Source: an uncultured Bacillota bacterium
GTDB taxonomy: Bacteria > Bacillota_I > Bacilli_A > Erysipelotrichales > Coprobacillaceae
Direction of reading: 5' to 3'
Length of the DNA stretch: 63,223 bases
Assembly: GCA_949290865.1 (NCBI GenBank)
Contig: CASETM010000066.1
Coordinates: forward strand, 1-63,223
A program made the translations under genes and the position numbers. Each line of letters starts with the position of its first letter. Position 1 is the stretch's first letter. The notes below the pieces were generated by a model. It was not told the origin of the DNA. It worked only from the letters and a program-made list of their open reading frames with translations, and searched no databases. Positions 41,420 to 50,479 of the stretch are shown piece after piece.

Positions 41420-42151
41420 ATGAAAGTATTGGCGAGTGATTTTGATGGGACATTAATGTTTGATGATCATTTTCGTGACGAGGATATCAGGAAAATTAAA
41501 GAATTTCAGAAACAGGGGAATCTTTTTGGACTATGTTCAGGTCGTCCTTTTCAGGGGATTACAGATATGTGTCGTGATCTGATTGACCTGGATTTTTATA
41601 TTTTGTGTTCAGGAGCTTTGATTTTGGATAAGAATTTTCAGGTGATCTATAAAAGTACTATTTCAAAACAGCTGTTAAAGCAGTTTTATCAGACTTTTCA
41701 TGAAAAATATCCACTTTATATTCAGGCTAATTTTAAAATCTATTCTTTTGAAACAAAAGAACTTCCTGGAATCGTAATGGAACATATTTCATTACCGGAA
41801 GAGGTAGATGGTGACATCTATGGTTTTTCGATGTATGCTTTCAATGATGAAAATGCCAGCAAGGTCTGTCAGGAGATTGAAACGCTTTTTCCTGAATTGA
41901 GTGCTCACCAGAATAAAGAATTTATTGATGTTACTGAAAAAGGATGTTCTAAAGGTTCAGGAATTGAAAGGCTGAAAAAAGAACTGAATATAACAGATAT
42001 TGCAGGAATTGGTGATTCCTATAATGATATGCCTATGCTTGAAATCGTAGATCATGCTTTTACATTTCCAACATCACCAGCATGTGTAAAAGATATTGCT
42101 GATGACATTGTTGACAGTGTTGCTCAGGCTATACATATCCTGTTAAAATAA
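41420..42151 (+). CDS. Cof-type HAD-superfamily phosphatase
   Basis: A 243-residue HAD IIB phosphatase with ASDFDGTLM, CSGRPFQGI and GIGDSYNDMPML. Slightly shorter than its paralogues. GGGAGGAG precedes the ATG. It converges on another HAD gene at 42178 with a shared terminator. Confidence 0.85.
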   Translation: MKVLASDFDGTLMFDDHFRDEDIRKIKEFQKQGNLFGLCSGRPFQGITDMCRDLIDLDFYILCSGALILDKNFQVIYKSTISKQLLKQFYQTFHEKYPLYIQANFKIYSFETKELPGIVMEHISLPEEVDGDIYGFSMYAFNDENASKVCQEIETLFPELSAHQNKEFIDVTEKGCSKGSGIERLKKELNITDIAGIGDSYNDMPMLEIVDHAFTFPTSPACVKDIADDIVDSVAQAIHILLK

Positions 42152-42197
42152 AACTCTGAGAATCTGTGATGATCACATCATCGATCTTCAGAGTTTT
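42150..42197. terminator. Bidirectional terminator between convergent HAD genes
   Basis: AAAACTCTGA (42150-42159) pairs with TCAGAGTTTT (42188-42197); the interior contains GATGAT/ATCATC, giving a longer stem. T/A tails on both sides. Confidence 0.75.
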
Positions 42198-42999
42198 CAT
42201 TGCATATGTAGGTATTGATGAAACAGGCGATACCATCATCATTATTGGATCTGGTGATATATTTGGCAACATCTTTGATCAGTGGGTTGGCATTAGCCAT
42301 GGCAACACCATGAAAATCTCTGATCATTTCATAATCATTCAATTCATCGCCAAAAGTCAGTACTTTTGCAGAATCAATATGATAGGTTTGACATAGATGC
42401 ATGATGCCTTTTGATTTTGACAGTTTAGGATTTAAAAATTCCAGTAAGATACGGGTTGATCTGACGGCTTTGTAATGTCTGTTTTTTAAAGTCTGATAAT
42501 GTGCAGCCATTTTATCAATTTCTTGTGGTTCAGCTATCATAAGCATTTTTTCAATCTGTTTTTGCTGATACTGACTGAAATCATCAATGATTAGCTGAAG
42601 TTTATTTTTTTCAGCAATCTGTGTCACCAGTTCGTCTTTCCTTAACACATGAAAAGTATTTTTATCATAGATACCGGCATTGAAATTATACTGAGCAAAA
42701 TCAGTGAAGATTTCTGAAATATATTGACCATCAAGCAGATCGAATGAATACATCTGCTGAGTATGATTATCTAAGAAACATGCACCATTGAAACCCAAAA
42801 TGAGATCAACATAAGGTTCAATTTTCCAGTCTTTGAGAAGTCTTTTGACCGCATATGGTGTTCTGCCGGTGGCAATACCAAATAATATGTTTTTCTGTTT
42901 TAATTTAGCAATTGCAGCGATGGTCTGTGGTGTGACTGTATTGTGATCATTTAATAATGTTCCATCGATATCGACGAGAATGAGTTGAATATCCAGCAT
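42178..42999 (-). CDS. Cof-type HAD-superfamily phosphatase
   Basis: A 273-residue HAD IIB phosphatase: LVDIDGTLLND, ATGRTPYAV, FGDELNDYEM. AGGAGG precedes the start. It is divergent from the oxidoreductase operon at 43119 and shares no operon partner. Confidence 0.87.
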   Translation of the reverse strand: MLDIQLILVDIDGTLLNDHNTVTPQTIAAIAKLKQKNILFGIATGRTPYAVKRLLKDWKIEPYVDLILGFNGACFLDNHTQQMYSFDLLDGQYISEIFTDFAQYNFNAGIYDKNTFHVLRKDELVTQIAEKNKLQLIIDDFSQYQQKQIEKMLMIAEPQEIDKMAAHYQTLKNRHYKAVRSTRILLEFLNPKLSKSKGIMHLCQTYHIDSAKVLTFGDELNDYEMIRDFHGVAMANANPLIKDVAKYITRSNNDDGIACFINTYICNENSEDR

Positions 43000-43118
43000 A
43001 ATGAACCTCCTTTTTTACAGTATAGCAAAATCGTCCTATAATAGAAATCATATCTTTAAAAATAACATAAGACATGATATAACAGAGTTAAGAGATATCA
43101 AAAGACAGGAGAAAAAAT

Positions 43119-44063
43119 ATGAAATTTGGAATTTTAGGTTTTGGCAATATAGCACGAAAATTTGCAAAAAGCATAGAGTATACAACTGAAGGAAAAGTCT
43201 ATGCGGTGGCTTCACGAAGTGCTGATGAAAATGATGAATATTTCAAAGAACATCCTGATGTCAGACTTTATCGTGATTATACATTTTTACTGGAAGATCA
43301 GGACATTGAAGCTGTTTATATTGCTCTGCCGCATTTGTATCATAAAGAATGGATCATCAGGGCTTTGGAGAATCATAAAGCTGTTTTGTCTGAAAAACCA
43401 ATTGTTTTAAACAGTGGAGATCTTGATGAAATCATGGAAAAGGTCAAAGTATATGATGGTTATTGTCTGGAAGCATTTAAAACTAAGTTTAATCATGGTT
43501 TTCAGGCACTGAAAAGAGATTTGTCAATGATTGGAAAGATTGAAACTATTGAAACCAATTTCTGCTTTGATGCAACTCAGGGGAGAAAAGATACATATCT
43601 TTTTGATAAGAGGCAAGGTGGAGCTTTGAATGATCTGGGGAGCTATGTAATTGGATTTATTTTAGATGTAGCCAATAGTGAAATTGACAGAATCGAGGCG
43701 CAGATTCAAGTGGAAAATGAGATTGAAATGTGTTTTCAGACAAAACTGTATTTTCAAAATGGAATCATTGGTACAGGTGAAGGTGCCATCAATTATAATA
43801 AAGAACGATATGCAGTTATCAAAGGAACAAAAGGGGAAATCATGATACCTGTTTATAATAGAATAACAGATTATACGATTAAAACAGATGATCAGATCAT
43901 TACCAGACATTATCCCCTTGCTGGCGATGATATGACATGTGAAATTCAGGCTCTGATCGATGATGTCAGACATCATAGACATGAAAATGCTATCCATACA
44001 TTAAGTGATTCAAAATATTTACAGCAGGTCATCGAGCTGATAAGAAAGGAAGCAACAAAATGA
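43119..44063 (+). CDS. Gfo/Idh/MocA oxidoreductase, first of three
   Basis: A 314-residue NAD(P)-dependent dehydrogenase. Rossmann start KFGILGFGNIARKFAK, the SEKP motif near residue 91 with the catalytic Lys, and GGALNDLGSY in the substrate domain. The family acts on sugars, inositols and related polyols. CAGGAG precedes the ATG. It heads an operon of three such enzymes plus a HAD phosphatase, all joined by short overlaps. Confidence 0.88.
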   Translation: MKFGILGFGNIARKFAKSIEYTTEGKVYAVASRSADENDEYFKEHPDVRLYRDYTFLLEDQDIEAVYIALPHLYHKEWIIRALENHKAVLSEKPIVLNSGDLDEIMEKVKVYDGYCLEAFKTKFNHGFQALKRDLSMIGKIETIETNFCFDATQGRKDTYLFDKRQGGALNDLGSYVIGFILDVANSEIDRIEAQIQVENEIEMCFQTKLYFQNGIIGTGEGAINYNKERYAVIKGTKGEIMIPVYNRITDYTIKTDDQIITRHYPLAGDDMTCEIQALIDDVRHHRHENAIHTLSDSKYLQQVIELIRKEATK

Positions 44064-45037
44064 AATTAGGAATTTTAGGAACAGGAATGATCGTTAATGA
44101 TCTGATGAGTACATACCGTGAACTCGGAGTTGAAAAAACGTATTTGTTTTCAACACTTCACTCTCAGGAAAAAGCGACTGAAATGGCAAAAACATACTGT
44201 CTGGATGGTGTTTTTACTGATTATCAGGAGCTGCTGGACAGTGAAATTGATACAGTTTACTGTGCTTTACCAAATCATCTGCATTTTTCATTCTGCAAGG
44301 AAGCGTTACTGGCGCAGAAACATGTTATTATTGAAAAACCGATCACTGCTAACGCTAATGAACTAGAAGAACTGATCCAGATTGCTAATGAAAGAAAACT
44401 GATGATCTTTGAAGCTATGAATATACCTTATCTTCCTTCATACCTTTCGTTAAGGGAAGATTTGAGCAAGCTAGGTCAAATTAAGATTGTTTCTTTTAAC
44501 TATTCACAGTATTCTTCTCGTTATGATGCGTTTAAAGCGGGAAAGATTTTGCCGGTATTTGATTATCATAAAGCTGGAGGCGCTTTGATGGATCTAAACA
44601 TCTATAATATTCATGCCATGGTAGGGCTGTTTGGACTTCCGTTGCAGTATTACTATCAGGCAAATATAGAAAGAAATATTGATACCAGTGGAATTCTGAC
44701 ATGTGACTATGGAGATTTCAAAGCTGTTGCTATTGGAGCAAAAGACTGTAAGGCACCACTGATGAATTCAATCCAGGGAGATCAGGCTTCTTTGATCATT
44801 AATACACCATTAAGTCAAATGACACAGTATACGATTTATTATAACGATGGTAGAAGTGAAACAAAGACATTTGATCTGAAGCATCGTTTGTACTATGAAT
44901 TTAAGGAATTTATAAAAATGATCAATAATCATGACAGCGAAAAGCAGCAGAAAATGCTGCAGCAGTCTTTAGCAATAGCAAAATTAATGGAAAACTGCAG
45001 AAAAGAAGAAAGGATCGTGTTTGATAATGATAAGTAA
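44060..45037 (+). CDS. Gfo/Idh/MocA oxidoreductase, second of three
   Basis: A 325-residue NAD(P)-dependent dehydrogenase with KLGILGTGMIVNDL, IEKPITANANE and GGALMDLNIYNIH. Its start overlaps the stop of the first enzyme by four bases (ATGA). Sequence resembles the first gene product only in the family core, so an ancient rather than recent duplication. Substrate unknown. Confidence 0.87.
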   Translation: MKLGILGTGMIVNDLMSTYRELGVEKTYLFSTLHSQEKATEMAKTYCLDGVFTDYQELLDSEIDTVYCALPNHLHFSFCKEALLAQKHVIIEKPITANANELEELIQIANERKLMIFEAMNIPYLPSYLSLREDLSKLGQIKIVSFNYSQYSSRYDAFKAGKILPVFDYHKAGGALMDLNIYNIHAMVGLFGLPLQYYYQANIERNIDTSGILTCDYGDFKAVAIGAKDCKAPLMNSIQGDQASLIINTPLSQMTQYTIYYNDGRSETKTFDLKHRLYYEFKEFIKMINNHDSEKQQKMLQQSLAIAKLMENCRKEERIVFDNDK

Positions 45038-46058
45038 CAAGTTAGTCTTAGGATTTATTGGCAATGGGAAAAGTACAAATCGCTATCACCTGCCTTTTGT
45101 CTTCCAAAGAAAAGATAAGTTTATCGTTAAGACCATTTATAATCCTCATATTCATCATGATGTCTGGGAAAAAATTGACGGAGTTCATTACAGTGAAAAT
45201 TTAGATGATCTTTTATTAGATGATGAAATTGATATGGTTGTTGTCTGTACAACGCAGCAGTATCACTACCAGTATACGAAAATGGTGCTGGAAGCAGGTA
45301 AACACTGTCTATGTGAAAAGCCTTTTATGGAAACGTATGCTCAGGCTGAAGAAATCTTCGCACTGGCACAAAGCAAAGGATTATACTGTTCACCATATCA
45401 GAATCGTCGATATGACAGTGATTTCCTGACAGTGCAGAAGGTTATCGAATCAGGGAAACTGGGTGAGCTGCTGGAACTGGAAATGCATTTTGACTATTAT
45501 CGACCAGAAATTCCTGAAAAAACTGACCATTTTGATCCAGCTATGTCTTATCTCTATGGTCATGGATGTCATACCCTGGATCAGGTTATATCTTATTTTG
45601 GTAAGCCTGATATGATTCACTATGATGTCAGACAGCTTTTGGGAACAGGAAGGATGAATGATTATTTTGATCTTGATCTCTATTATGGAACTTTAAAAGT
45701 TTCTGTTAAATCATCATATTTTCGAATCAAAGCAAGGCCATCGTTTATTGTTTATGGAAAAAAAGGAATGTTTGAAAAGTGTGATAAAGACCGTCAGGAA
45801 GAACACTTAAAACTGTTCTATATGCCAAATCATGATGATTTTGGCAAAGATTTACCTGAACATTATGGGGTATTGACATATTATGATGAAAAGGGTGTTT
45901 ATCATGAAGAAAAAGTTCCTAGTGAACAGGGAGATTATGCAAGGGTATATGATGATATTTATAGCTGCATTGTTGAAGGTAAGGAGCAGGTCATTCAGCC
46001 CTGGCAGACTTTACTGCAGATGCAGATACTGGAAACAGGCGTTAAGGGACTGAAATAA
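45027..46058 (+). CDS. Gfo/Idh/MocA oxidoreductase, third of three
   Basis: A 343-residue NAD(P)-dependent dehydrogenase: LVLGFIGNGKSTNRYHLPF resembles the YdgJ/YvaA branch (inositol- or gluconate-type), followed by CEKPFMETYAQ and YGHGCHTLDQ. Starts at ATG 45027 inside the stop region of the second gene. Its stop overlaps the HAD start by one base. Confidence 0.87.
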   Translation: MISNKLVLGFIGNGKSTNRYHLPFVFQRKDKFIVKTIYNPHIHHDVWEKIDGVHYSENLDDLLLDDEIDMVVVCTTQQYHYQYTKMVLEAGKHCLCEKPFMETYAQAEEIFALAQSKGLYCSPYQNRRYDSDFLTVQKVIESGKLGELLELEMHFDYYRPEIPEKTDHFDPAMSYLYGHGCHTLDQVISYFGKPDMIHYDVRQLLGTGRMNDYFDLDLYYGTLKVSVKSSYFRIKARPSFIVYGKKGMFEKCDKDRQEEHLKLFYMPNHDDFGKDLPEHYGVLTYYDEKGVYHEEKVPSEQGDYARVYDDIYSCIVEGKEQVIQPWQTLLQMQILETGVKGLK

Positions 46059-46855
46059 TGATGAATCAGAAAAAATATTTTTTCTTTGATATTGATGGCA
46101 CTTTAACGGATCTCAAAACTCATCAGATCGTTCCTTCTGCAAAGGAGGCTGTTAAACTGCTTAAACAGGCTGGACATTTTGTCTGTCTGAATACAGGAAG
46201 AGCACATTATAAAGCAGAGAAAACAAGAAAAGAACTGAATTTTGATCATATGGTCTGCAACGGTGGTAATGGTATTGTTTTAAATAGTGCTTTGATCGAA
46301 AATACACCTTTACAGAGAGAAAAGGCATTAAGGATTCTAGAAGAGGCCAGAAACAAAGATATAGGCTATCTGATCGCATTGAACGATTCTGTTGAAGTTT
46401 ACAGTGAAAATGATCTGTTTATCCAGCAGGTAGGATTTCGAAAAGAACCAACAACATACATTTTTGATCGTTCTTTTGATTTTCATCAGGTTCATCATTT
46501 TTATAAACTTTATCTGGCATTAGATGAAGATGATGAGGAGCATTTTCAAAGTATCGATCTGTTAGGATCACTGCGTTTTGAAAAAGAATATCTGATGTTT
46601 CAGCCTGACAACAAAAAAGCAGGAATTATCAAGATGATGGATATCCTGCAGGCTCCTTTGGCAGATGTTGTTGTTTTTGGCGATGATTATAACGATCTTG
46701 ATATGTTTGATAAAGATCTCTGGACCTGTGTAGCTATGGGCAATGCCTGTCAGGCCTTAAAGCAACAGGCGACATATATCGCAGATAAAAATACGGAAGA
46801 TGGGATCTATAAGTTCTGTCAGAAAATGAATTGGTTTAAAAAAATCCAGGAATGA
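46058..46855 (+). CDS. Cof-type HAD-superfamily phosphatase
   Basis: A 265-residue HAD IIB phosphatase with FFDIDGTLTD, NTGRAHYKA and FGDDYNDLDM. It is the last gene of the triple oxidoreductase operon (TAATG overlap), so it probably dephosphorylates an intermediate of the same sugar pathway. The stop lies inside the terminator stem. Confidence 0.87.
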   Translation: MMNQKKYFFFDIDGTLTDLKTHQIVPSAKEAVKLLKQAGHFVCLNTGRAHYKAEKTRKELNFDHMVCNGGNGIVLNSALIENTPLQREKALRILEEARNKDIGYLIALNDSVEVYSENDLFIQQVGFRKEPTTYIFDRSFDFHQVHHFYKLYLALDEDDEEHFQSIDLLGSLRFEKEYLMFQPDNKKAGIIKMMDILQAPLADVVVFGDDYNDLDMFDKDLWTCVAMGNACQALKQQATYIADKNTEDGIYKFCQKMNWFKKIQE

Positions 46856-46872
46856 TAAATTTCTGGATTTTT
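46840..46872 (+). terminator. Terminator of the oxidoreductase operon
   Basis: Arms AAAAATCCAGGAA (46840-46852) and TTTCTGGATTTTT (46860-46872) around a 7-base loop. A-rich 5' arm may also serve the convergent small gene. Confidence 0.8.
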
Positions 46873-46881
46873 CATGATAAA

Positions 46882-47103
46882 TTATAAAGTGGGATAACGT
46901 TTGTTTAAAAGTTCCTGCTGGGTTTTACTGATTTCACCTTTCGAGACATAATAGTCAACTGTTGCTTTAAGCGTAGAGGCATAACTGAAATATTCATGAT
47001 CATTCAGCTGATCAAGTTTTTCGACGAGTTTTATGATTTTTTCGACTCCTTCTGGCAGATCAAAATTAATTTTACAGTCATCATTGATAAAATGATAGGT
47101 CAT
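46882..47103 (-). CDS. Small hypothetical protein (73 residues)
   Basis: A short acidic protein without membrane segment or known motif. It is probably real: AAGGAG stands at a good distance from the ATG, codon use resembles neighbours, and it lies directly behind mgtE in the same direction (24 bases apart). Function not recognised; possibly cotranscribed with the magnesium transporter. Confidence 0.6.
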   Translation of the reverse strand: MTYHFINDDCKINFDLPEGVEKIIKLVEKLDQLNDHEYFSYASTLKATVDYYVSKGEISKTQQELLNKRYPTL

Positions 47104-47127
47104 AATTTATGCTCCTTTGTAAAAAAT

Positions 47128-48486
47128 TTAAATACCTAAAAATGTCGTGGCTATATTGAAAAACAGCAGCAGTGATAAAGCATCAACAATGGTCGTGATA
47201 AAAGGGCTGGCCATGACGGCAGGGTCAAAGCCTAATTTTGATGCGATTACTGGCAAGGCACAGCCAACCAGTTTAGCTGTAATTACAGTTAAAAATAAGG
47301 TGAAGCATACTACAAAAGCAACGATCAAAGAAATCTGATCAATCAAGATTACTTTGATAAAGTTGCAGCATGCCAGCGTAAAACCAATCAAGATCGAAAC
47401 TCTGAGCTCTTTCCAGAGAACGAGAGGCAGATCACGAAAATCCAGTTCATCAAGTGACAGAGCACGAATGACTGAAACAGATGCCTGAGAACCGCAGTTT
47501 CCGCCCGTATCCATGAGCATGGGGATAAAGGCAGTTAAAACGACACAGGATGCCAGTGCAGATTCAAATCCTTGAATGATTTTCCCGGTTATTGATGCTG
47601 AAATCATCAGCAGCAGTAGCCAGGGAATACGCTTTTTATATGTTTCGTAGACACTGGTTTTCATATAAGGCTGATCATTTGGTGTAATTGCAGCCATTTT
47701 TTCGATATCTTCAGTGACTTCTTCTTCCAATATGTCCATAACGTCATCGACAGTGATGATCCCAACCAGTCTGTTTTCCTGATCAACGACTGGCATAGCG
47801 GCGAAATCGTATTTTTTGAATGATTTTGCGACTTCTTCCTGATCCTGGAGGGTCGTAACGATAATGATGTTGTCGTCCATCAGATCTTCGATTTTTTCAT
47901 CTGGTTTTGCTAAGATGATTTCTCTGAGTGAAATGACACCTAAAAGATGTTTCTGTGCATCGGTGACGTAACAGTAGTTAATGGTTTCACTGTCAATACC
48001 TTTCTGTCTGATCCTGTTGATAGCATCCTCAACGCTCATGAAAGAACGCAGATCAACGAATTCAACTGTCATGATACTACCGGCAGAGTCTTCAGGATAC
48101 TGTAACAGTGAATTAATATCTCTGCGGGTCTGTGGATCAGCCAGAGCGAGAATCTTTTTTACAACATTTGCTGGCATTTCCTCCAGCATATCAACAGCAT
48201 CATCAGAGTTCAGATCATTAAGGATCTGTCCGATTTCCATGTTTGTTAATGATTGAATCAGAGTCTGCTGTGTATCGATAGGCAAGTAGGCAAAGACTTC
48301 TGCTGCTTCATCTTTAGGCAGTAATCTAAACAGCAGGACAATGCTTTCATTATTGTCAATTGTTTCAAAAACTTCCGCCAGATCGGCTTCATTTTCGTCT
48401 TCTAGAAGTTTTCTCAGTTCATGATATTTTCTGCTTTCTAAAAGCTCTTTGATTATATTTTCTAACTCTTCAATTTTTTCTTCCAT
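47128..48486 (-). CDS. mgtE: Magnesium transporter MgtE
   Basis: A 452-residue Mg2+ channel. The cytoplasmic N domain (about 10-130) and two CBS domains (about 135-255) sense magnesium; five transmembrane helices follow from residue about 285. GGNCGSQASVSVIRALSLDE is the pore-domain signature. TAGGAG precedes the ATG. I looked for an M-box magnesium riboswitch upstream and did not find one; only a short GACG/CGTC hairpin lies at 48521-48543. Confidence 0.95.
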   Translation of the reverse strand: MEEKIEELENIIKELLESRKYHELRKLLEDENEADLAEVFETIDNNESIVLLFRLLPKDEAAEVFAYLPIDTQQTLIQSLTNMEIGQILNDLNSDDAVDMLEEMPANVVKKILALADPQTRRDINSLLQYPEDSAGSIMTVEFVDLRSFMSVEDAINRIRQKGIDSETINYCYVTDAQKHLLGVISLREIILAKPDEKIEDLMDDNIIIVTTLQDQEEVAKSFKKYDFAAMPVVDQENRLVGIITVDDVMDILEEEVTEDIEKMAAITPNDQPYMKTSVYETYKKRIPWLLLLMISASITGKIIQGFESALASCVVLTAFIPMLMDTGGNCGSQASVSVIRALSLDELDFRDLPLVLWKELRVSILIGFTLACCNFIKVILIDQISLIVAFVVCFTLFLTVITAKLVGCALPVIASKLGFDPAVMASPFITTIVDALSLLLFFNIATTFLGI

Positions 48487-48680
48487 ATTTTGTTTCTCCT
48501 AGACATAATTGTATTTTTTAATGACGGCTCAGGAACGTCGTTATCCTTATAAAACATACAATCACATCCTTTCGTAAACAAAATTTCCATAACAATTATA
48601 ATGGAAATATAAAAAAAAAGATACCTTTTTGTAAGAGATATTGACTTTTCATATGATTTTTATCCTGCTAGAATTACTAC

Positions 48681-48804
48681 AGTAAATGATACATCCAGCA
48701 TTAATGAAATGCATTGGATGACGGTTATGAAGTCATTCACTACGGTGAGGAGAAATCAAAGCAGGAGTTGCGGGTAGAACAATGAATGACAGCCTGCTTT
48801 TTTT
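48681..48804 (+). ncRNA. Candidate structured RNA or riboswitch-like leader with terminator
   Basis: An extended -10 (TGCTAGAAT, box at 48669-48674; TTTTCA at 48646-48651) would start an RNA near 48681. A bulged hairpin pairs CATCCA/TGGATG and GCATT/AATGC (48692-48720). A second stem pairs GTCATTCA-CTAC (48732-48743) with GTAG and TGAATGAC (48774-48790). A terminator pairs AAGCAGG (48759-48765) with CCTGCTT (48793-48799), followed by T residues. The second stem and terminator interleave in pseudoknot order. GTCAT can also pair with ATGAC at 48718. No known family fits. Together with 48487-48680, which shows little else, this fills a 409-base gap. Confidence 0.5.
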
Positions 48805-48837
48805 CGGATTTTACAAAGGATATAAATAATATAAATA

Positions 48838-48865
48838 TTGAAAAAAAAGTTTTTTATGATAAAAT
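48838..48865 (+). promoter_or_regulatory. Promoter of the PTS IIB-like gene
   Basis: TTGAAA (48838-48843), 16 bases, extended -10 TGATAAAAT (TAAAAT at 48860-48865), downstream of the candidate RNA terminator. The gene thus has its own promoter besides any read-through. Confidence 0.65.
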
Positions 48866-48895
48866 AAATTCGTTAAGAAGTTAGGGGATGAAATA

Positions 48896-49207
48896 ATGTA
48901 TAAGATTTTATTATGCTGTGCTACTGGTGTGACAACAAATATGCTTGTCAATAAGATCAAAGAAAGCGCACATCAACAAAATGAAAATATTATGTGTTGG
49001 GCTGTAGGAACAATGTCTATTAAATATTCATGGCCAGATGCCGATTGTGTACTGGTTGCACCTCAGTCGAAAGCTGATTTTGCATCTATAAAAGAAATGA
49101 TTCATGGGGTTGTCCCATGTGAAATGATTTCTAATCAGGATTTCGTTGATATGAATGGTGATGCTATTTTGAAACAGGCTTCACAGTTAATCGATAACAT
49201 GAAATGA
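48896..49207 (+). CDS. PTS IIB-like protein (lactose/cellobiose type), orphan
   Basis: A 103-residue single-domain protein of the lactose/cellobiose IIB class. The N-terminal LLCCATGVTTN has the phospho-acceptor Cys region (Cys7/Cys8), and VLVAPQSKADF matches the second conserved loop. No IIA or IIC gene lies nearby, so it may serve a remote permease or act as a regulator. A similar CC-motif domain is built into the fusion protein at 55361. The stop lies in the terminator stem. Confidence 0.82.
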   Translation: MYKILLCCATGVTTNMLVNKIKESAHQQNENIMCWAVGTMSIKYSWPDADCVLVAPQSKADFASIKEMIHGVVPCEMISNQDFVDMNGDAILKQASQLIDNMK

Positions 49208-49226
49208 TATATTTCATGTTTTTTTG
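49196..49226 (+). terminator. Terminator of the IIB-like gene
   Basis: Ten-base-pair stem AACATGAAAT (49196-49205) with its complement (49211-49220), then T residues. Confidence 0.85.
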
Positions 49227-49291
49227 TAGTAATCAGTATTTTTATGCTATAATTAATATTAATTAAAATGATTGATAAGGGGAGAGGAAAA

Positions 49292-50479
49292 ATGAATTTT
49301 TTATTTATATCTCCAATGTTTCCAAAAAACTACTGGAACTTTTGTGAGCGTATGAAAAGACATGGTGTCAATGTGCTGGCAATCGGTGATATGCCAAAAG
49401 AAAGTATCAGTCAGGAATTGCAAGATTCAGTGACAGAATACTGTTATGTATCTGATATGGAAAACTATGATTATGTTTATCGTTGTGTTGCTTATCTTGC
49501 CAGTAAATATGGAAAGATCGACTGGGTTGAATCTAATAATGAATACTGGCTGGAACTGGATTCCCATTTAAGAACTGATTATAATATCAATACGGGGATG
49601 AAACAGGAAGTGACACAGATCTTTAAAACCAAATCAGGAATGAAAGCCTATTATGAAAAAGCTGGAGTCAAAACAGCAAGGTATCATTTGGTTGATACTT
49701 TAGAAAATGGTAAGAAATTTATTGAAGAGGTTGGTTATCCTGTTGTTGTAAAACCTGATAATGGTGTTGGTGCAGCAGCAACCTATAAACTGAATAATGA
49801 TCAGGAACTTGAAAATTTCTACCGTATGGAACATATTACTCAGTATATTATGGAAGAATTTGTCAATGGACTGATTATTTCATATGATGGTATAGCTAAC
49901 AGTCAGCATGAAGTATTATTCGAAACGAGTCATGTTTTCCCAAATTCTATCATGGATGTTGTTAATGACAACAGTGATATGAGATATTATTCATTGCGTG
50001 AAATCCCAGAACAGCTGCAGAAACTGGGGAAAAGTGTTGTCAAAGAATTTCCAGTGAATGCCAGATTCTTTCATTGTGAATTTTTCCAGCTGCTGGAAGA
50101 TCGCGAAGGTTTAGGAAAAAAAGGTGATTTTGTAGGCTTGGAAGTAAACATGAGACCACCTGGAGGATATACACCTGATATGATGAACTGGGCCAATGAC
50201 ATTGATGTTTATAATATTTATGCAGATATGGTAACATCAGATCATAGTGACTATCATACAGATCGACCATACTATTGCGTATACTGTGGACGTAGAGATG
50301 GAATCAATTATGTTCACCACAATGATGAAATCGTCTATAAGTATAGCTCACATATTGTGATGAATGAAAGAATGCCTGATATTCTTGCTGGTGCCATGGG
50401 AAATCACACTTATACGGCGCGTTTTGCGACAATGGATGAAGTTAATGAATTTATGGGGTTTGTTTTAGACAAGTTTTAA
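49292..50479 (+). CDS. ATP-grasp-domain protein
   Basis: A 395-residue carboxylate-amine ligase-like enzyme. PVVVKPDNGVGAAATYKL in the middle binds ATP, and GLEVNMRPPGGYTPD carries the metal-binding acidic and Asn residues. It forms an amide or thioester bond with ATP, but the substrates cannot be deduced. GGGGAGAGG precedes ATG 49292. It is alone between terminators, not in a biosynthetic cluster. Confidence 0.8.
   Translation: MNFLFISPMFPKNYWNFCERMKRHGVNVLAIGDMPKESISQELQDSVTEYCYVSDMENYDYVYRCVAYLASKYGKIDWVESNNEYWLELDSHLRTDYNINTGMKQEVTQIFKTKSGMKAYYEKAGVKTARYHLVDTLENGKKFIEEVGYPVVVKPDNGVGAAATYKLNNDQELENFYRMEHITQYIMEEFVNGLIISYDGIANSQHEVLFETSHVFPNSIMDVVNDNSDMRYYSLREIPEQLQKLGKSVVKEFPVNARFFHCEFFQLLEDREGLGKKGDFVGLEVNMRPPGGYTPDMMNWANDIDVYNIYADMVTSDHSDYHTDRPYYCVYCGRRDGINYVHHNDEIVYKYSSHIVMNERMPDILAGAMGNHTYTARFATMDEVNEFMGFVLDKF

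Noticed and set aside
48487-48660. M-box magnesium riboswitch in front of mgtE
   Set aside because: None of the M-box conserved blocks is present on the minus strand; only a short hairpin exists.
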